A stretch of DNA of 64,000 nt from Pseudomonadota bacterium (GCA_003576765.1 QEVP01000001.1:82430-146429); one strand, 5' to 3'; positions 42,950 through 54,300 are shown, numbered from the stretch's first letter. Numbers and translations: made by a program. The notes: generated from the sequence alone by a model not told the origin.

Positions 42950-43675
42950 TCAAGCCTCTAGGATATTTGCGGGGCGCGGGTCGCTCGAAACGGCTGTCGG
43001 CCCGCGCGCTGCGATGATCGCGAGCGCCTCGGTGCCGGAGAGCGGTGCGTCGGCGGTAAGTTTTGCGACGTCCGCCTCGCCGCGGATCGCGTGGTCGAGC
43101 AGGTTAAGATAGCGGCGGCGCGGAATCTCGATGGCGCCGAACTGGCGCAGGTGGTCGGTGACGAACTGCGTATCGAGCAGCACGAAGCCGCCGGCGATCA
43201 GCCGTGCGACGAGGTGCACCAGCGCCACCTTCGAAGCGTCACGCGCCTCATGGAACATGCTTTCGCCGAAGAACGCGCGCCCGAGGCTCACGCCGTACAG
43301 TCCGCCGACCAGTTCGTCGTCGCGCCACACTTCGATGCTGTGGCAGTGGCCAAGGCCGTGCAGCGCAATGTAGAGGTCGCGGATGCGGCCGTTGATCCAG
43401 GTGTTGTCGCGATCGGCCCGCGGCATGGCGCAGCCGGCGATCACGGCCTTGAAGGCGCGGTTCGCCGTCACCGTAAAGGCGTCGCGGCGCACCGTGCGGG
43501 CCAGCCGTGCCGGCACGCCGAAGCCGTCGAGCGGGATGATGCCGCGGCGCTCCGGCTCGACCCAGAACAGCGAAGGATCGTCGGCACTCTCCGACATCGG
43601 GAAGATGCCGCAGGCATAGGCGCGCAGCAGCACCTCCGGCGTGATCTCGGGCGACCCCTGGCTGCGCGACGACAT
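42950..43675 (-). CDS. aat: Leucyl/phenylalanyl-tRNA--protein transferase
   Basis: This 241-residue cytoplasmic enzyme of the N-degron pathway adds Leu or Phe to proteins with N-terminal Lys or Arg for ClpAP degradation. Characteristic text is [12 protein letters not shown] (about residue 20), [42 protein letters not shown] (about 108) and [25 protein letters not shown] (about 178). Length is normal. The neighbours DUF2155 and, beyond the kinase, accC are conserved. Confidence 0.95.
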   Translation of the reverse strand: MSSRSQGSPEITPEVLLRAYACGIFPMSESADDPSLFWVEPERRGIIPLDGFGVPARLARTVRRDAFTVTANRAFKAVIAGCAMPRADRDNTWINGRIRDLYIALHGLGHCHSIEVWRDDELVGGLYGVSLGRAFFGESMFHEARDASKVALVHLVARLIAGGFVLLDTQFVTDHLRQFGAIEIPRRRYLNLLDHAIRGEADVAKLTADAPLSGTEALAIIAARGPTAVSSDPRPANILEA

Positions 43676-43732
43676 GGCGGAGATTATAGGCCGCCGCGGA
43701 CAAAAACGGGATGCGGTTTTATGTCGGCGGTG

Positions 43733-44812
43733 TCAGGCGGGCTGCGTCGCGGGCGTGGCCGCCGTCGCGGCAAAACGCACCACGATGCGGGTGCCGCTGT
43801 GGGTCGGGTCGCGGCTGACGTCGGCGCCGAGCTTGTCCGCCATCGCCGCGACGATGCGCTGGCCCATGCCGGTGGAGCGCGCATCGGGCTTGGCCTGAAA
43901 GCCGACACCATTGTCGGCGATGGCGAGCTCAAGCTCGTCGCCGTGGCGGGCGAGGGTGACGTGGATCGAGCCGGCCTGTTCGGGGTAGGCGTATTTGACG
44001 GCGTTCATCACCAGCTCGTTGACGATGATGCCGATGGCGACGGCGCGGTCGGGGTCGATCTCCACCGGCGAGGCGGTGAGTGTCAGCCGCGACATGCGGT
44101 TGCCCTCGGCCGAGCGCCGCAGGTCCTCGAGCAGCGCTTCGAGGTACTGATTGAGCAGCACGCTCTTGAGGTCCTGGGAGGTGTAGAGCCGGCGATGCAC
44201 CTGCGCCACCGCCGTAACACGGCCCATGGCGTTGGTGAGCGCCGCCTTGATGTCGTCGTCGGCGCTGGAGGCCGCTTGCAGGTGGAGCAGCGATGCGATG
44301 ATCTGCAGGCTGTTGCCGACGCGGTGATTGACCTCGCGCAACAGCATCGCGCGCTCTGCGGCAAGTGCCGCATAGCGGTCGCGCGAGGCATGGATTTCGG
44401 CTTCAGCCGCGTCGCGTGCCTTGCGCACCATGGCCTGGTCGATGGCGCCGGTGACGGCGACGTGCAACAGCGCGACGAAATCGCTGTGGCCGTCGTTGAC
44501 GAGATAGTCGGCCGCGCCGGCCTTCAGCGCCGCCACCGCGATCCGGCTGCCCTGCGAGGCGGTGACGAACACCACCGGCGGTGCATCGGGCAATGCCTGG
44601 ATGCGTTCGAGTGTCTCCAGCCCCTCGGTGCCGGGCCGGCTCTGGTCGAGCACGACGGCGTCGACGCCGCCTTCCTGGATACGGGCGATGCCGGCTGGGG
44701 CGTCCGGAGCGCGTTCGATGCGAAAGCCCTGCCGCTTCAAGCCGGCTTCGACGACATGGGCGAGGCCCGCGCCGAAATCGATATAGAGCAGGGTTCGTTC
44801 CTGAGCCGTCAT
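43733..44812 (-). CDS. Hybrid receiver-HisKA_2 sensor histidine kinase
   Basis: This 359-residue soluble protein has an N-terminal receiver domain (residues about 5-125; phosphoacceptor Asp probably in AVVLDQSRPGTEGLE). A linker helix follows, then a HisKA_2 phosphotransfer domain with His in LREVNHRVGNSLQIIASLLHLQA (about residue 155) and the ATPase domain (NELVMNAVKYAYPEQ, ADNGVGF, GMGQRIV). The receiver shows only one acidic residue in its N-terminal pocket (YIDFGA). It has no membrane segment, so it acts on a phosphoryl signal in the cytoplasm. The partner is unknown. Confidence 0.88.
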   Translation of the reverse strand: MTAQERTLLYIDFGAGLAHVVEAGLKRQGFRIERAPDAPAGIARIQEGGVDAVVLDQSRPGTEGLETLERIQALPDAPPVVFVTASQGSRIAVAALKAGAADYLVNDGHSDFVALLHVAVTGAIDQAMVRKARDAAEAEIHASRDRYAALAAERAMLLREVNHRVGNSLQIIASLLHLQAASSADDDIKAALTNAMGRVTAVAQVHRRLYTSQDLKSVLLNQYLEALLEDLRRSAEGNRMSRLTLTASPVEIDPDRAVAIGIIVNELVMNAVKYAYPEQAGSIHVTLARHGDELELAIADNGVGFQAKPDARSTGMGQRIVAAMADKLGADVSRDPTHSGTRIVVRFAATAATPATQPA

Positions 44813-45040
44813 CGCTCTTGCTCGTATCCTCCGTGTCCGGGCACGACGGGCTCCGACGCATGACCGCGCGCCGGAGGTTCGGTTTTCGCAATGTCTGGGC
44901 TGATAATGAAGTCCGGATAAGCATGGACACCGCACCGCCACACACGCCGCTGCACGGAGAGGTGCGGTGCTGCGCCGACACTTGGCGAAAAAACGCCGCG
45001 TCTGCGATTTGGTTCCATCGGCGATAGCCGCCTGCCGCGC

Positions 45041-46393
45041 TTAAGGTGGCGGCGCGCCGTGGTCGAGATACTGTTCGAGCCAGTGGATGTGATAGTCGCC
45101 GTCGATGATCGCCGATTCGCGCACCAGGGCGCGAAACAGCGGCAGCGTCGTCTCGATGCCTTCGACCACCATCTCGTCGAGCGCGCGGCGCAGCCGCATC
45201 AGGCATTCCGAGCGGGTTTTGCCGTGGACGATCAGCTTGCCGACCAGTGAATCGTAATAGGGCGGAATGAAGTAGCCCTGATAGACGGCGGAATCGATGC
45301 GCACGCCCATGCCGCCCGGCGAGTGGTACTGCGCGATCCTGCCCGGCGAGGGGCGAAACGTCACCGGGTTCTCCGCATTGACGCGGCATTCGATGGCATG
45401 GCCATGGATGGCGACATCCTCCTGCGCGCATGGCAGGTCGTGGCCGGCGGCGACGCGGATCTGTTCGAGCACGAGGTCGATGCCGGTGATCATTTCCGTC
45501 ACCGGGTGTTCGACCTGGATGCGCGTGTTCATCTCGATGAAGTAGAACTCGCCGTCCTCGTACAGAAACTCCACGGTGCCGACGCCGAGATACTGCATCT
45601 CGCGCATCGCTTTTGCGACGATGCCGCCGATCCGCGCGCGGGAGGCCGCATCGAGGGCGGGTGAGGGGCCTTCCTCCCAGACCTTCTGATGACGCCGCTG
45701 CAGCGAGCAGTCGCGTTCGCCCAAGTGGATGGCGCCGCCGCGGCCGTCGCCGAGCACCTGGATTTCGATGTGGCGCGGCCGCTCCAGATACTTTTCCATG
45801 TAGACGGCGGCATCGCCGAACGCCGCCTTGGCCTCGGCGCCTGCGGTGGACAGCGCGAGTGCGAGGTCGGCCTCGCTGCGCGCTACCTTCATGCCGCGCC
45901 CGCCGCCGCCGGCGGCCGCCTTGATCAGCACCGGAAAGCCGATGTCGCGGGCGATCGCCGCCGCCTCGTCGGGGTTCGACACGCCGCCGTCGGAGCCCGG
46001 CACCACCGGAATGCCGAGGCGCTTGGCGGTGCGCTTGGCCTCGATCTTGTCGCCCATCAGGCGGATGTGCTCGGCCTTCGGCCCGATGAAATGCAGGTGG
46101 TGCTCGGCAAGGATTTCGGCGAAACGGGCGTTCTCCGACAGAAACCCGTAGCCGGGATGCACGGCGTCGGCGCCGGTGATCTCGCAGGCCGCGAGCAGCG
46201 CCGGGATGTTGAGATAGCTGTCCCGAGAGGCGGGCGGGCCGATGCAGACGCTCTCGTCGGCGAGCCGCACATGCATGGCGTCGGCGTCGGCGGTGGAATG
46301 CACCGCGACCGTCGAGATGCCGAGCTCCTTGCAGGCCCGCAGCACGCGCAGCGCGATCTCGCCGCGGTTGGCTATCAGGATCTTGTCGAACAT
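45041..46393 (-). CDS. accC: Acetyl-CoA carboxylase, biotin carboxylase subunit
   Basis: This 450-residue ATP-grasp enzyme carboxylates biotin on AccB, the first committed step of fatty-acid synthesis. It begins [20 protein letters not shown]. The ATP loop [15 protein letters not shown] is near residue 160, [31 protein letters not shown] near 213, and [24 protein letters not shown] near 283. Length is standard. It lies 20 bp downstream of accB in the same operon. Confidence 0.97.
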   Translation of the reverse strand: MFDKILIANRGEIALRVLRACKELGISTVAVHSTADADAMHVRLADESVCIGPPASRDSYLNIPALLAACEITGADAVHPGYGFLSENARFAEILAEHHLHFIGPKAEHIRLMGDKIEAKRTAKRLGIPVVPGSDGGVSNPDEAAAIARDIGFPVLIKAAAGGGGRGMKVARSEADLALALSTAGAEAKAAFGDAAVYMEKYLERPRHIEIQVLGDGRGGAIHLGERDCSLQRRHQKVWEEGPSPALDAASRARIGGIVAKAMREMQYLGVGTVEFLYEDGEFYFIEMNTRIQVEHPVTEMITGIDLVLEQIRVAAGHDLPCAQEDVAIHGHAIECRVNAENPVTFRPSPGRIAQYHSPGGMGVRIDSAVYQGYFIPPYYDSLVGKLIVHGKTRSECLMRLRRALDEMVVEGIETTLPLFRALVRESAIIDGDYHIHWLEQYLDHGAPPP

Positions 46394-46413
46394 CTCTGAG
46401 GCGTCCGCGGCGG

Positions 46414-46941
46414 CTATTCGATGATGACGAGCGGCTCGCCGAACTCGACCGGCTGGCCGTCTTCCACGAGAATCTGGGTGACGGTGCCGGCGCGGGGCGC
46501 CGGAATCTGGTTCATCGTCTTCATCGCCTCGATGATCAAAAGCGTCTCGCCGGCCTTGACCTGCGAGCCGACCTCGACGAACGGCTTCGCGCCGGGCGAG
46601 GGCGCCCAGTAGGCGGTGCCGACCATCGGCGAGGGCACGGCGCCGGGGTGCTTGGCAAGGTCGGCGATCGCCGCCGCCGATCCGGGCGATGGGGTCGGGG
46701 CCGGGTTGGGAAGGGCGGTGGCGGAGGCCGCGGCCATCGCCGCCACCGTGATGTTGCGAGCGACGCGCAGCCTGAGGCCGGCGCGCTCGATTTCAATCTC
46801 GGTCAAGTTGGACTCGTCGAGGGCCTGCGCCAGTTCGCGGATCAGGCCGCGCTCGGCGCTGAGCGAGGGCGTGCCCGTGGCGTCGGGCGCGGAATTGTGC
46901 GGCGAACTGTCTGGCGGCGTCTCGTGCGGCTTGTGAGCCAT
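46414..46941 (-). CDS. accB: Acetyl-CoA carboxylase biotin carboxyl carrier protein
   Basis: This 175-residue protein has a Pro/Ser-rich N-terminus, an AccB-type helix ([31 protein letters not shown], in pieces about 33-63), an Ala/Pro linker and the C-terminal biotinyl domain. The biotinylated Lys is in EAMKTMNQI (about residue 142). The ATG at 46941 (MAHKPHE) is preferred to 47046, which would run into aroQ. It is part of the aroQ-accB-accC operon. Confidence 0.95.
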   Translation of the reverse strand: MAHKPHETPPDSSPHNSAPDATGTPSLSAERGLIRELAQALDESNLTEIEIERAGLRLRVARNITVAAMAAASATALPNPAPTPSPGSAAAIADLAKHPGAVPSPMVGTAYWAPSPGAKPFVEVGSQVKAGETLLIIEAMKTMNQIPAPRAGTVTQILVEDGQPVEFGEPLVIIE

Positions 46942-46973
46942 GCTTGCTTGATCCGATCGTGTCTTGAAAGAAG

Positions 46974-47423
46974 TCAGGTTTTGGCCTTGAGCCGGGCGGC
47001 GAGCCCGAGGATCGCCAGCCGGTAGCCGTCGATGCCGAAGCCGCACAGGCTGGCCGTCGCCGCCGGTGCGACGAACGAGTGGTGGCGGAACGGCTCGCGG
47101 GCAAAGATATTGCTGATATGCACCTCGATCGTCGGCAGCGCCACCGCCTTGAGCGCGTCGTGCAGCGCCACCGAGGTGTGGGTGTAGCCGGCGGCATTGA
47201 TGACGAGGCCGGCCGCGCGCCTGGCGCCCGCCTCATGGACGAGGTCGATCAATGCGCCTTCGCTGTTGGTCTGGCGAAACTCTATGGCCATGCCGACCCC
47301 GGCGGCGGTGTCGCGACACACCGCTTCGACGTCGGCCAGCGTATGGCGGCCGTAGGTGTCCGGTTCCCGGCTGCCGAGCAAATTGAGGTTCGGGCCGTTC
47401 AGCACATAGATGACGTGGGTCAT
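46974..47423 (-). CDS. aroQ: 3-dehydroquinate dehydratase, type II
   Basis: This 149-residue enzyme catalyses the third step of the shikimate pathway. Motifs are [19 protein letters not shown] (catalytic Tyr, Arg loop, about residue 7-25), [17 protein letters not shown] (Asn/His, about 75) and [17 protein letters not shown] (catalytic His, Arg, about 99). It forms dodecamers in the cytoplasm. It is immediately upstream of accB, a conserved order in alphaproteobacteria. Confidence 0.96.
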   Translation of the reverse strand: MTHVIYVLNGPNLNLLGSREPDTYGRHTLADVEAVCRDTAAGVGMAIEFRQTNSEGALIDLVHEAGARRAAGLVINAAGYTHTSVALHDALKAVALPTIEVHISNIFAREPFRHHSFVAPAATASLCGFGIDGYRLAILGLAARLKAKT

Positions 47424-47590
47424 TCGGCGTCCAGTGGACCGCGGCCGGCAGGAACGAGGGCCGCCACGCGGTTATAGGTAAGGGCGGGCGCGAGGGGAAG
47501 CCTTTCGGCAGCGGACAAGGCCCATTCAGGCTGCCAAAACGGACCAGAACACTGCCGTAAGCTATTGATTACACGCCCGGACCATGGGCC

Positions 47591-48358
47591 TCAGCACGAC
47601 GCCTTGCCGCACCGTGCGGTGGCGACCGCCTGTTTCAGCCGCTCGAGCCCGATGGCGCCGACGATCACCTTGTCGCCGACCACGTAGCTCGGGGTGCCGT
47701 TCATGCCCATCGACTCGGCCAATGTGAGGTTTTCCTGCAGCGTCGCGCGTACCTCGGGGCTCACCATGTCCTTTTCGATTCGCGCCATGTCGAGGCCGGC
47801 CTCCTTGGCGGCGGCGAGCGCACGCGCCTTGTCGGCCTGACCGCGGCCGCCGAGCAGCTTCTGATGGAAGGCGAGGTATTTTTTGCCGGAGGGGTCCTGC
47901 ATGCGCACGGCGACCGCGACCTGGGCCGCCTCCACCGATGCCTGCCCCAGCACCGGAAACTCCTTCAGCACCACGCGCAGGTTGGGATCCTCCTTCATCA
48001 GCGCCAGCATGTCGGCCATTGCGTGCTTGCAGTAGCCGCAGTTGTAATCGAAGAACTCGACCATGTTGACGTCGCCCTGCGGGTTGCCAAGCACGACGCC
48101 GCGCGGCGAGTTGAAGATGGTCTGGCCGTGGGTCTTCACCGCCGCGGCATGGCGCTCCTGCTCGGCCGCTGCTTGCCGCCGGCCCAGTTCCGCCGACATC
48201 TCCTCGAGGATTTCCGGGTGGGCGAGCAGGTAATTTTTGACGATGGTTTCGATCTCGCCGCGCTGGCCGTCCGAGAAGGTCTGCGCGGAGGCGAGGGGGG
48301 CGGCACCGCACAGGGCGAACGCGACGACGGCGGCGGGAAGCAGGCGAGGGAACGGCAT
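47591..48358 (-). CDS. DsbA family periplasmic thiol-disulfide oxidoreductase
   Basis: This 255-residue protein has a signal peptide (LLPAAVVAFALCGAAPLASAQ). A Com1-like N-terminal helix region (IETIVKNYLLAHPEILEEM) leads to the thioredoxin domain with active site YNCGYCKHA (about residue 104) and cis-Pro loop GTPSYVVGD (about 221). It acts in the periplasm as a disulfide oxidase or isomerase. The start at 48358 gives a good signal peptide. It lies 68 bp after the M48 protease gene, a frequent neighbour in this order. Confidence 0.92.
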   Translation of the reverse strand: MPFPRLLPAAVVAFALCGAAPLASAQTFSDGQRGEIETIVKNYLLAHPEILEEMSAELGRRQAAAEQERHAAAVKTHGQTIFNSPRGVVLGNPQGDVNMVEFFDYNCGYCKHAMADMLALMKEDPNLRVVLKEFPVLGQASVEAAQVAVAVRMQDPSGKKYLAFHQKLLGGRGQADKARALAAAKEAGLDMARIEKDMVSPEVRATLQENLTLAESMGMNGTPSYVVGDKVIVGAIGLERLKQAVATARCGKASC

Positions 48359-48426
48359 GCGGGCATCCTTGACAGGCGGGAATTGCGGGATGTTCGCCCG
48401 CAATGGTGGTGGGAGCGTGGCGAGGG

Positions 48427-49851
48427 TCAGTTGTTCGACTTTCCCGGCTTGGTGCTGACGATATCGTCGGCCCGGACCCAGCCGGGCGAGCCGACGGCGA
48501 ACCGGGATTTGGCGCGGGTGGCGAGGTCGCGCGCGGTCTTGTTGTCGCCGCGCAGCAGGGCGGCCTGCGCCGAGGCGAGGTCGGCCTCGGCATAGGCTCC
48601 CTTGCGGCTGTAGGCCATGGCAAGCTGGACGTAGCCGATCGCCATCTCCGGTTCGCGCACCAGCGCGTTGCGCAGGATGGTGATGGCTTCCTCGGCATAG
48701 GCCGGGTTGCTCGAGGCGACCAGCGCCTGCCCGAGCAGGATTTCGATCAGCGGCGCGCGGCCGGAAAGCTGCGACGCCCGGCGCAACGGTGCGATGGCCT
48801 CGGCCGGCCGGCCGCCTTCGAGCAGCGCCTGCCCCTTCAGTTCGTGGAAGTAGGGGTTGTTGGGCTGGGCGCGGATCAGCGCATCGACCATCGCCACCGC
48901 GGCGCGCAGGTCGCCGTGCCGGTAGGTCGAGATTGCGCGGGCGTACTGTGCCGGCAGGCTCTGGTCCGAACCCGGATAAGCCCGCCGCACGGCGTCGGGC
49001 CGCTGCGTGAAGCCGGCGATCTTGGCCCGCATCAGATCGTGACGCAGTTGCAGTGCCGGCGAGTCCTCTTTGTCCCAGTTGGGGCTCGCGTGGGCGAGGC
49101 GCTCCAGCCCGGCGACACGCTCGGCCGCCATCGGGTGCGACTGGACGTAAGGATCGGCACCGTGCGTCGCGAACAGCCCCTCGTCGGCGAAACGGCGAAA
49201 GGTCTGATACATGCCCTTGGCCGACTGGCCGGTGGCGTTGAGGAATTTGACCGCGGCGCGGTCGGCGTTTTCCTCCTGCTGGCGGGCATAGGACAACAGC
49301 GTGCGGCGGATGACCTCCTGCGGCGCGCTCATCGCCGCCATGCCGGCCTGTCCCACGCCGCTGCCGCTGCGCGAGCCGGCAGCGATGGCGCCGGCGCCGA
49401 GCAGCATCGCCACGATCATCTGGGTCTGCGCCCGCGCCATCTGCTCGCGCATCTTCGATAGATGGCCGCCGGCGATATGACCGGCCTCGTGGGCCAGCAC
49501 GCCGATCACCTGGTTGGGGGTCTTCGACTGCCACAGCGCGCCCTGATTGATGAAGATGCGACGACCGTCGGCGACGAAGGCGTTGAAAGTGGTGTCGTTG
49601 ATGATGACGACCTGGATGTTCTGCCGGGAGAGGCCGGCGGCGCGCAGCACCGGGCTGCTATAGTCGCGCAAAAGCTGCTCGATCTCGGCATCGCGCAGGA
49701 CCGGCAGGCCCTTGCCCTTGCTGTCGCCCTGCTGCGCATGGGCGAGCGGCGTCCCGATCAGCGCGGTGGCGACGATGGCCGTGACGGCCGCCCGGACGAG
49801 CGACGGTCCGCGCCGCGCGCCATGCGGCCATGAAGGGCGGATATGGGTCAT
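48427..49851 (-). CDS. Periplasmic M48 zinc metalloprotease with TPR repeats (BepA-like)
   Basis: This 474-residue protein has a signal peptide ending TPLAHAQ. The M48 domain has HExxH in VLAHEAGHIAGGHL (about residue 118) and the distal Glu in QQEENADRAAVKFL (about 195). The C-terminal half contains tetratricopeptide-like helices (NPYFHELKGQALLEGGRPAEAIAPLRRA; AIGYVQLAMAYSRKGAYAEADLA). It resembles BepA, which helps LptD assembly and degrades misassembled outer-membrane proteins. It is divergent from the aminotransferase gene. Confidence 0.92.
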   Translation of the reverse strand: MTHIRPSWPHGARRGPSLVRAAVTAIVATALIGTPLAHAQQGDSKGKGLPVLRDAEIEQLLRDYSSPVLRAAGLSRQNIQVVIINDTTFNAFVADGRRIFINQGALWQSKTPNQVIGVLAHEAGHIAGGHLSKMREQMARAQTQMIVAMLLGAGAIAAGSRSGSGVGQAGMAAMSAPQEVIRRTLLSYARQQEENADRAAVKFLNATGQSAKGMYQTFRRFADEGLFATHGADPYVQSHPMAAERVAGLERLAHASPNWDKEDSPALQLRHDLMRAKIAGFTQRPDAVRRAYPGSDQSLPAQYARAISTYRHGDLRAAVAMVDALIRAQPNNPYFHELKGQALLEGGRPAEAIAPLRRASQLSGRAPLIEILLGQALVASSNPAYAEEAITILRNALVREPEMAIGYVQLAMAYSRKGAYAEADLASAQAALLRGDNKTARDLATRAKSRFAVGSPGWVRADDIVSTKPGKSNN

Positions 49852-49957
49852 GGTCTACGGATGTCGATGCCTGCGCAATTGTGGTAACAAACCGTGGAAT
49901 GAGGCAGCAGCGCGGCGCAATCGGCCGCGCCAATTTTCCCTTGGATAGTCGATTTCG

Positions 49958-51145
49958 ATGGTTGAAGCGACACCTCTTGTCCACGCCCGTGCTGCGCTTG
50001 CGGCGTCCCGCCGCAGCGACGTTCCGCCGTTCATGGTGATGGACGTGATGGCCGCCGCCGCCCGCATCGAGGCGGAGGGAGGCCATGTCATCCACATGGA
50101 GGTCGGCCAGCCGGAGGCGCCGGCGCCGCGCGCGGCCGTTGCCGCGGCCGAGGCGGCGCTGAGGCAGGGGCGCATCGATTATACCGCCGCGCTCGGCATC
50201 CCGAGCCTGCGCGCGCGGATCGCCCGACACTATCGCGAGACTTACGGCTGCGACGTTGCGGCCGAACGGATCGTTGTCACCACCGGGTCGTCCGGCGCTT
50301 TCATTCTGGCGTTTCTCGCGATGTTCGAGCCGGGCGACCGCGTCGCGGTGGCCGTGCCCGGCTATCCGCCGTATCGCCATATCCTCACCGCGCTGGGCTG
50401 CGAGCCGGTGCCGATCGAAACCGTCGCCGAGACGCGGCACGCGCTGACTGGTGAGGCGTTGATCGCTGCGCACCGCAAGGCGCCGCTGAAGGGCGTGCTG
50501 GTCGGCAGCCCGGCCAATCCGACCGGCACCATGATGTCGCGCGAGGCGCTGCAAAGCCTGATCGCGGCGGCGCGCGAAGCCGGCATCGGTTTCATTTCCG
50601 ACGAGATCTATCACGGCCTCGACTACGCCTTCCCGGCGGTGTCGGCGGCGGAGCTTGCGCCGGACGCGCTGATCATCAACTCGTTCTCAAAGTACTTTTG
50701 CATGACCGGCTGGCGGATCGGCTGGATCGTCGCGCCGGATGTTTTGGTGCGGCCGATCGAGCGGCTACAGCAGAACCTTGCGATCTCGGTGCCGACGCTG
50801 TCGCAGATCGCGGCCGAGGCCGCCTTCGACGGCCGCGAGGAGATGGAGGCCGTCAAGGCGAGCTATGCCGAGAACCGCCGCATCCTGATCGAGGGCTTGC
50901 CGAAGGCCGGGCTCGATCGCTTCCTGCCGGCGGACGGCGCGTTCTATCTCTATGCCGACGTCTCGGCCTTCACCGACGACAGTTACGCCTTCGCGCAGAA
51001 AATGCTGGCGGAGACGCATGTCGCGGCAACGCCCGGCGTCGATTTCGATCCGGTGCAGGGCCGCTCGTTCATCCGCTTTTCCTACGCGCGCTCGCCGGCG
51101 GACATGCGCGAGGCGGTCGAGCGGCTGACGCGGTGGCTGCGATAG
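49958..51145 (+). CDS. PLP-dependent aminotransferase, class I/II
   Basis: This 395-residue fold-type I aminotransferase has GQPEAPAPRAAVAAAEAALRQGRIDYT in segments near the N-terminus, a cofactor loop TTGSSGAFILAFLAMFEPGD near residue 98, NPTGTMMS near 186, DEIYHGLDY near 213 and the PLP Lys in NSFSKYFCMTGWRIGW near 242. The final Arg that binds the substrate carboxylate is in RSFIRFSYARS. The amino-acid substrate is uncertain (aspartate, aromatic or branched-chain donors are all possible). It is convergent with rne. Confidence 0.9.
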   Translation: MVEATPLVHARAALAASRRSDVPPFMVMDVMAAAARIEAEGGHVIHMEVGQPEAPAPRAAVAAAEAALRQGRIDYTAALGIPSLRARIARHYRETYGCDVAAERIVVTTGSSGAFILAFLAMFEPGDRVAVAVPGYPPYRHILTALGCEPVPIETVAETRHALTGEALIAAHRKAPLKGVLVGSPANPTGTMMSREALQSLIAAAREAGIGFISDEIYHGLDYAFPAVSAAELAPDALIINSFSKYFCMTGWRIGWIVAPDVLVRPIERLQQNLAISVPTLSQIAAEAAFDGREEMEAVKASYAENRRILIEGLPKAGLDRFLPADGAFYLYADVSAFTDDSYAFAQKMLAETHVAATPGVDFDPVQGRSFIRFSYARSPADMREAVERLTRWLR

Positions 51146-51302
51146 ACGTTTGATCGCCCATGTCACGGACGCGGTGCGGCGTGCAACGCTGCGCCGCAGG
51201 CCGGAACCGTCGCGGGTGCTGGAGTTTCGACGATCCCGGATCAGCGCCGCGGCACGTCGTGCCGCAGTGCATCCGGGATGCGGGCATCGCTCGTCAGCCG
51301 CC

Positions 51303-54300
51303 TCACGCCCCGCCGAACCGGCGTGCCCACCAGCCGAGGCGGCGCGGCTGCGTGCCGTCGTCGTCGGCCGGCGACGGCGGAGTCTCGGCGGACGCGCTGT
51401 CCTGCGCCGGCGGAGTAGGCTCCGCCGCCGGCGCCGGTTCGGGCGCTGCCGATGCGTCCGGTGCAGCCTGCTGTTCCGGCTGGCTCAGGAAGGTGACCTT
51501 CTCGCGGACGGTGGAGCGCCGGCGCGGCTTGGCTGCGCCTTCGGGCTCCGACGACGCGGCGGTCTCGGCTTCGGTGGCAGCCGGCTCCTCATGGCCGGCA
51601 TCATCGTCGTCATCGGTGCTGCCGGAGTCCTGCGGCGCCGATGCGTCAGGCGGCGTGTCGGACGATGAATCGGATAGATCGGCGACCGCCTCTGCGACCT
51701 CCGGTTCGGAGGGGAGGTCGAGTTCGTCGGCAATGGCCGCGGCCGATCCGCCTTCGCCACGCCGCCGCCGCCCGCCACGGCGGCCGCGCCGGCGCGGACG
51801 GCGCTCGCCGTTCTCGCCGTCGGCTTCCGCCGGTGCCGCGTCCGTCTCGCCGGCGCCTTCAGTTTCGGCATGCTCGTCCTGTTCGCCGTCGATCGCCGGC
51901 GCCAGGCTCGGCGCCTCGGCCTCGTCCGACCCATGCTCGTCGCGGGCCTCGCGGCCACGGCCGCGCCGCCTGCGGCGCCGCCGCCGGCGGCCGTCGCCGT
52001 TCTCATCCTCGCCGTCGTCGTGATCGGCTGCCGTGGGCGCTTCGGCCTCATCGCCGGCTGCCGCTTCGTCGTGCCCGGTCTCGAAGGTCTCGTCCTCGGC
52101 AACCTCCTCGATTGCCGGAGGCGGCGCCGAGCGCGCCGCGAGCAGCGCCTTGGCGGCTTCGAGCGTGTGGACCTGATCGCCGCGGTCGATAACGAACGAC
52201 TGCTGGCCGCTGACGTTGGCGTCGGCCGCTACCGCAATCGCCACCTGGAAGGCGGTTTCGAGGTCGTGCAGGTGGCCGCGCTTGTGGTTGAGCACGTAGA
52301 GCGCGACGTCGGTGCGGGTGCGGACCACGAGGTTGTGGGTGGCGCCCTTCATCAGCACCTCTTCGAGGCCGCGCAGCAGTTGCAGCGCCACCGAGCCGAC
52401 GGAGCGGATGCGGCCCGAGCCGCCGCAATGCGGGCAGGTCTCGGTCGAGCTTTCCAGCATGCTGGCGCGGATGCGCTGGCGCGACATCTCAAGAAGGCCG
52501 AAATGCGAGATGCGGCCGATCTGGATGCGGGCGCGATCCTGCTTCAGGCAGTCGGCGATCTTGCGTTCCACCGCGCGGTTGTTGCGCTTCTCGTCCATGT
52601 CGATGAAATCGATGACGATCAGCCCGGCGAGATCGCGCAGGCGCAACTGCCGCGCCACTTCCTCCGCCGCTTCGAGGTTGGTTTTGAGGGCAGTGTCCTC
52701 GATGTGATGCTCGCGCGTCGAGCGGCCGGAGTTGACGTCGATCGAGACCAGCGCCTCGGTCTGGTTGATGACGAGGTAGCCGCCGGAGCGCAGTTGCACT
52801 GTCGGCGAGAACATCGCGTCGAGCTGGCTCTCGACGCCCATGCGCGAGAACAAGGGCTGGGCGTCGCGATACGGCTTCACGGCGCGGACGCTGGAGGGCA
52901 TCAGCATTTTCATGAAGTCGCGCGCCTCGCGGTAGCCGGCCTCGCCCGCGACGATGATGTCGTCGATGTCCTTGTTGTAGAGATCGCGCAGCGAGCGCTT
53001 GATCAGCGAGCCTTCCTCGTAAACGAGCGTCGGCGCCTGCGAGTTGAGGGTGGTGTCGCGCACCGTCTCCCACATCCGCAGCAGATATTCGAAGTCGCGC
53101 TTGATCTCCGGTTTGGTGCGGGCGGCGCCGGCGGTGCGCAGGATGACGCCCATGCCCTCCGGTACGTCGAGGTCCTGCACCACTTCCTTGAGCCGCGAGC
53201 GGTCCTGCGAGGATGTTATCTTGCGGCTGATGCCGCCGCCGCGGGCGGTGTTGGGCATCAGCACGGCATAGCGGCCGGCCAGCGACAGGTAGGTGGTGAG
53301 CGCCGCGCCCTTGTTACCGCGCTCCTCCTTGACGACCTGCACCAGCATCACCTGCCGGCGCTTGATGACCTCCTGAATCTTGTACTGGCGGCGCGGCCGG
53401 AAAGCGCGCTCGGGCACTTCCTCCAGAACGTCGTCGCCGCCGACCGACTCGACGTGATCGTCGTGGCCGTTGTCGTCGTCATCGTCACTGTCATCGTCGT
53501 CGCCATTGGCGTCGTGGTCGTCACCGAGGCGGGCGTCGTCACCGTTGCCATTGTCGTCGCCGTCATCATGGCCGGCATCATCAGCGTGGGATTCTTCGTC
53601 GTGGTCGTCGGCTGCGACCGCCGGCACGGGCGCGTCGTGGCTATCGTCCTCGGCGGCGGCGATATCGACGTCGCCGGCGGGGTCGACCTGTCCGGGCGCC
53701 TCAGCCGGTGTGGCGCTGGCCACGGTATCGTCAGCCGCATGGTCGTCGGCACGATCATGGCCGAATGCAACTGCGGTGTCGTCCGGTTCTGCGCCCGGCT
53801 CGAAGGCGACCGAGGTTTCCGGGCCGTCGTGCTCACCCGTCACGCCGTCCGTATCGGTCGGGACAGTATGGTCGTGGTCGTTGTCGCCATGGTCTTCGGC
53901 CTCGGCCGCAACGCCGTTGTCGCCCTCGACGATCTGGCTCTGGACGCGTTCGCCGTGGCCGCGCCGGCGGGCGCTGCGGTGGCGCGAGCGGCGGCGGCTC
54001 GGGCGGCTTTCGGTTTCTTCCTCGGCCTCGCGATGGGCCTGTTCTTCGGCCTCGATCAACGCCTGCCGGTCGGCGACCGGGATCTGATAGTAATCCGGAT
54101 GGATTTCGCTGAAGGCGAGGAAGCCGTGGCGGTTGCCGCCGTATTCGATGAAGGCGGCCTGCAGCGATGGCTCGACGCGCGTCACCTTGGCCAGATAGAT
54201 GTTGCCGCGAAGCTGCTTGCGATTGGCCGCCTCGAAATCAAACTCTTCGACACGGTTGCCGCGGACCACGACCACCCGGGTCTCCTCCGGGTGAGTCGCG

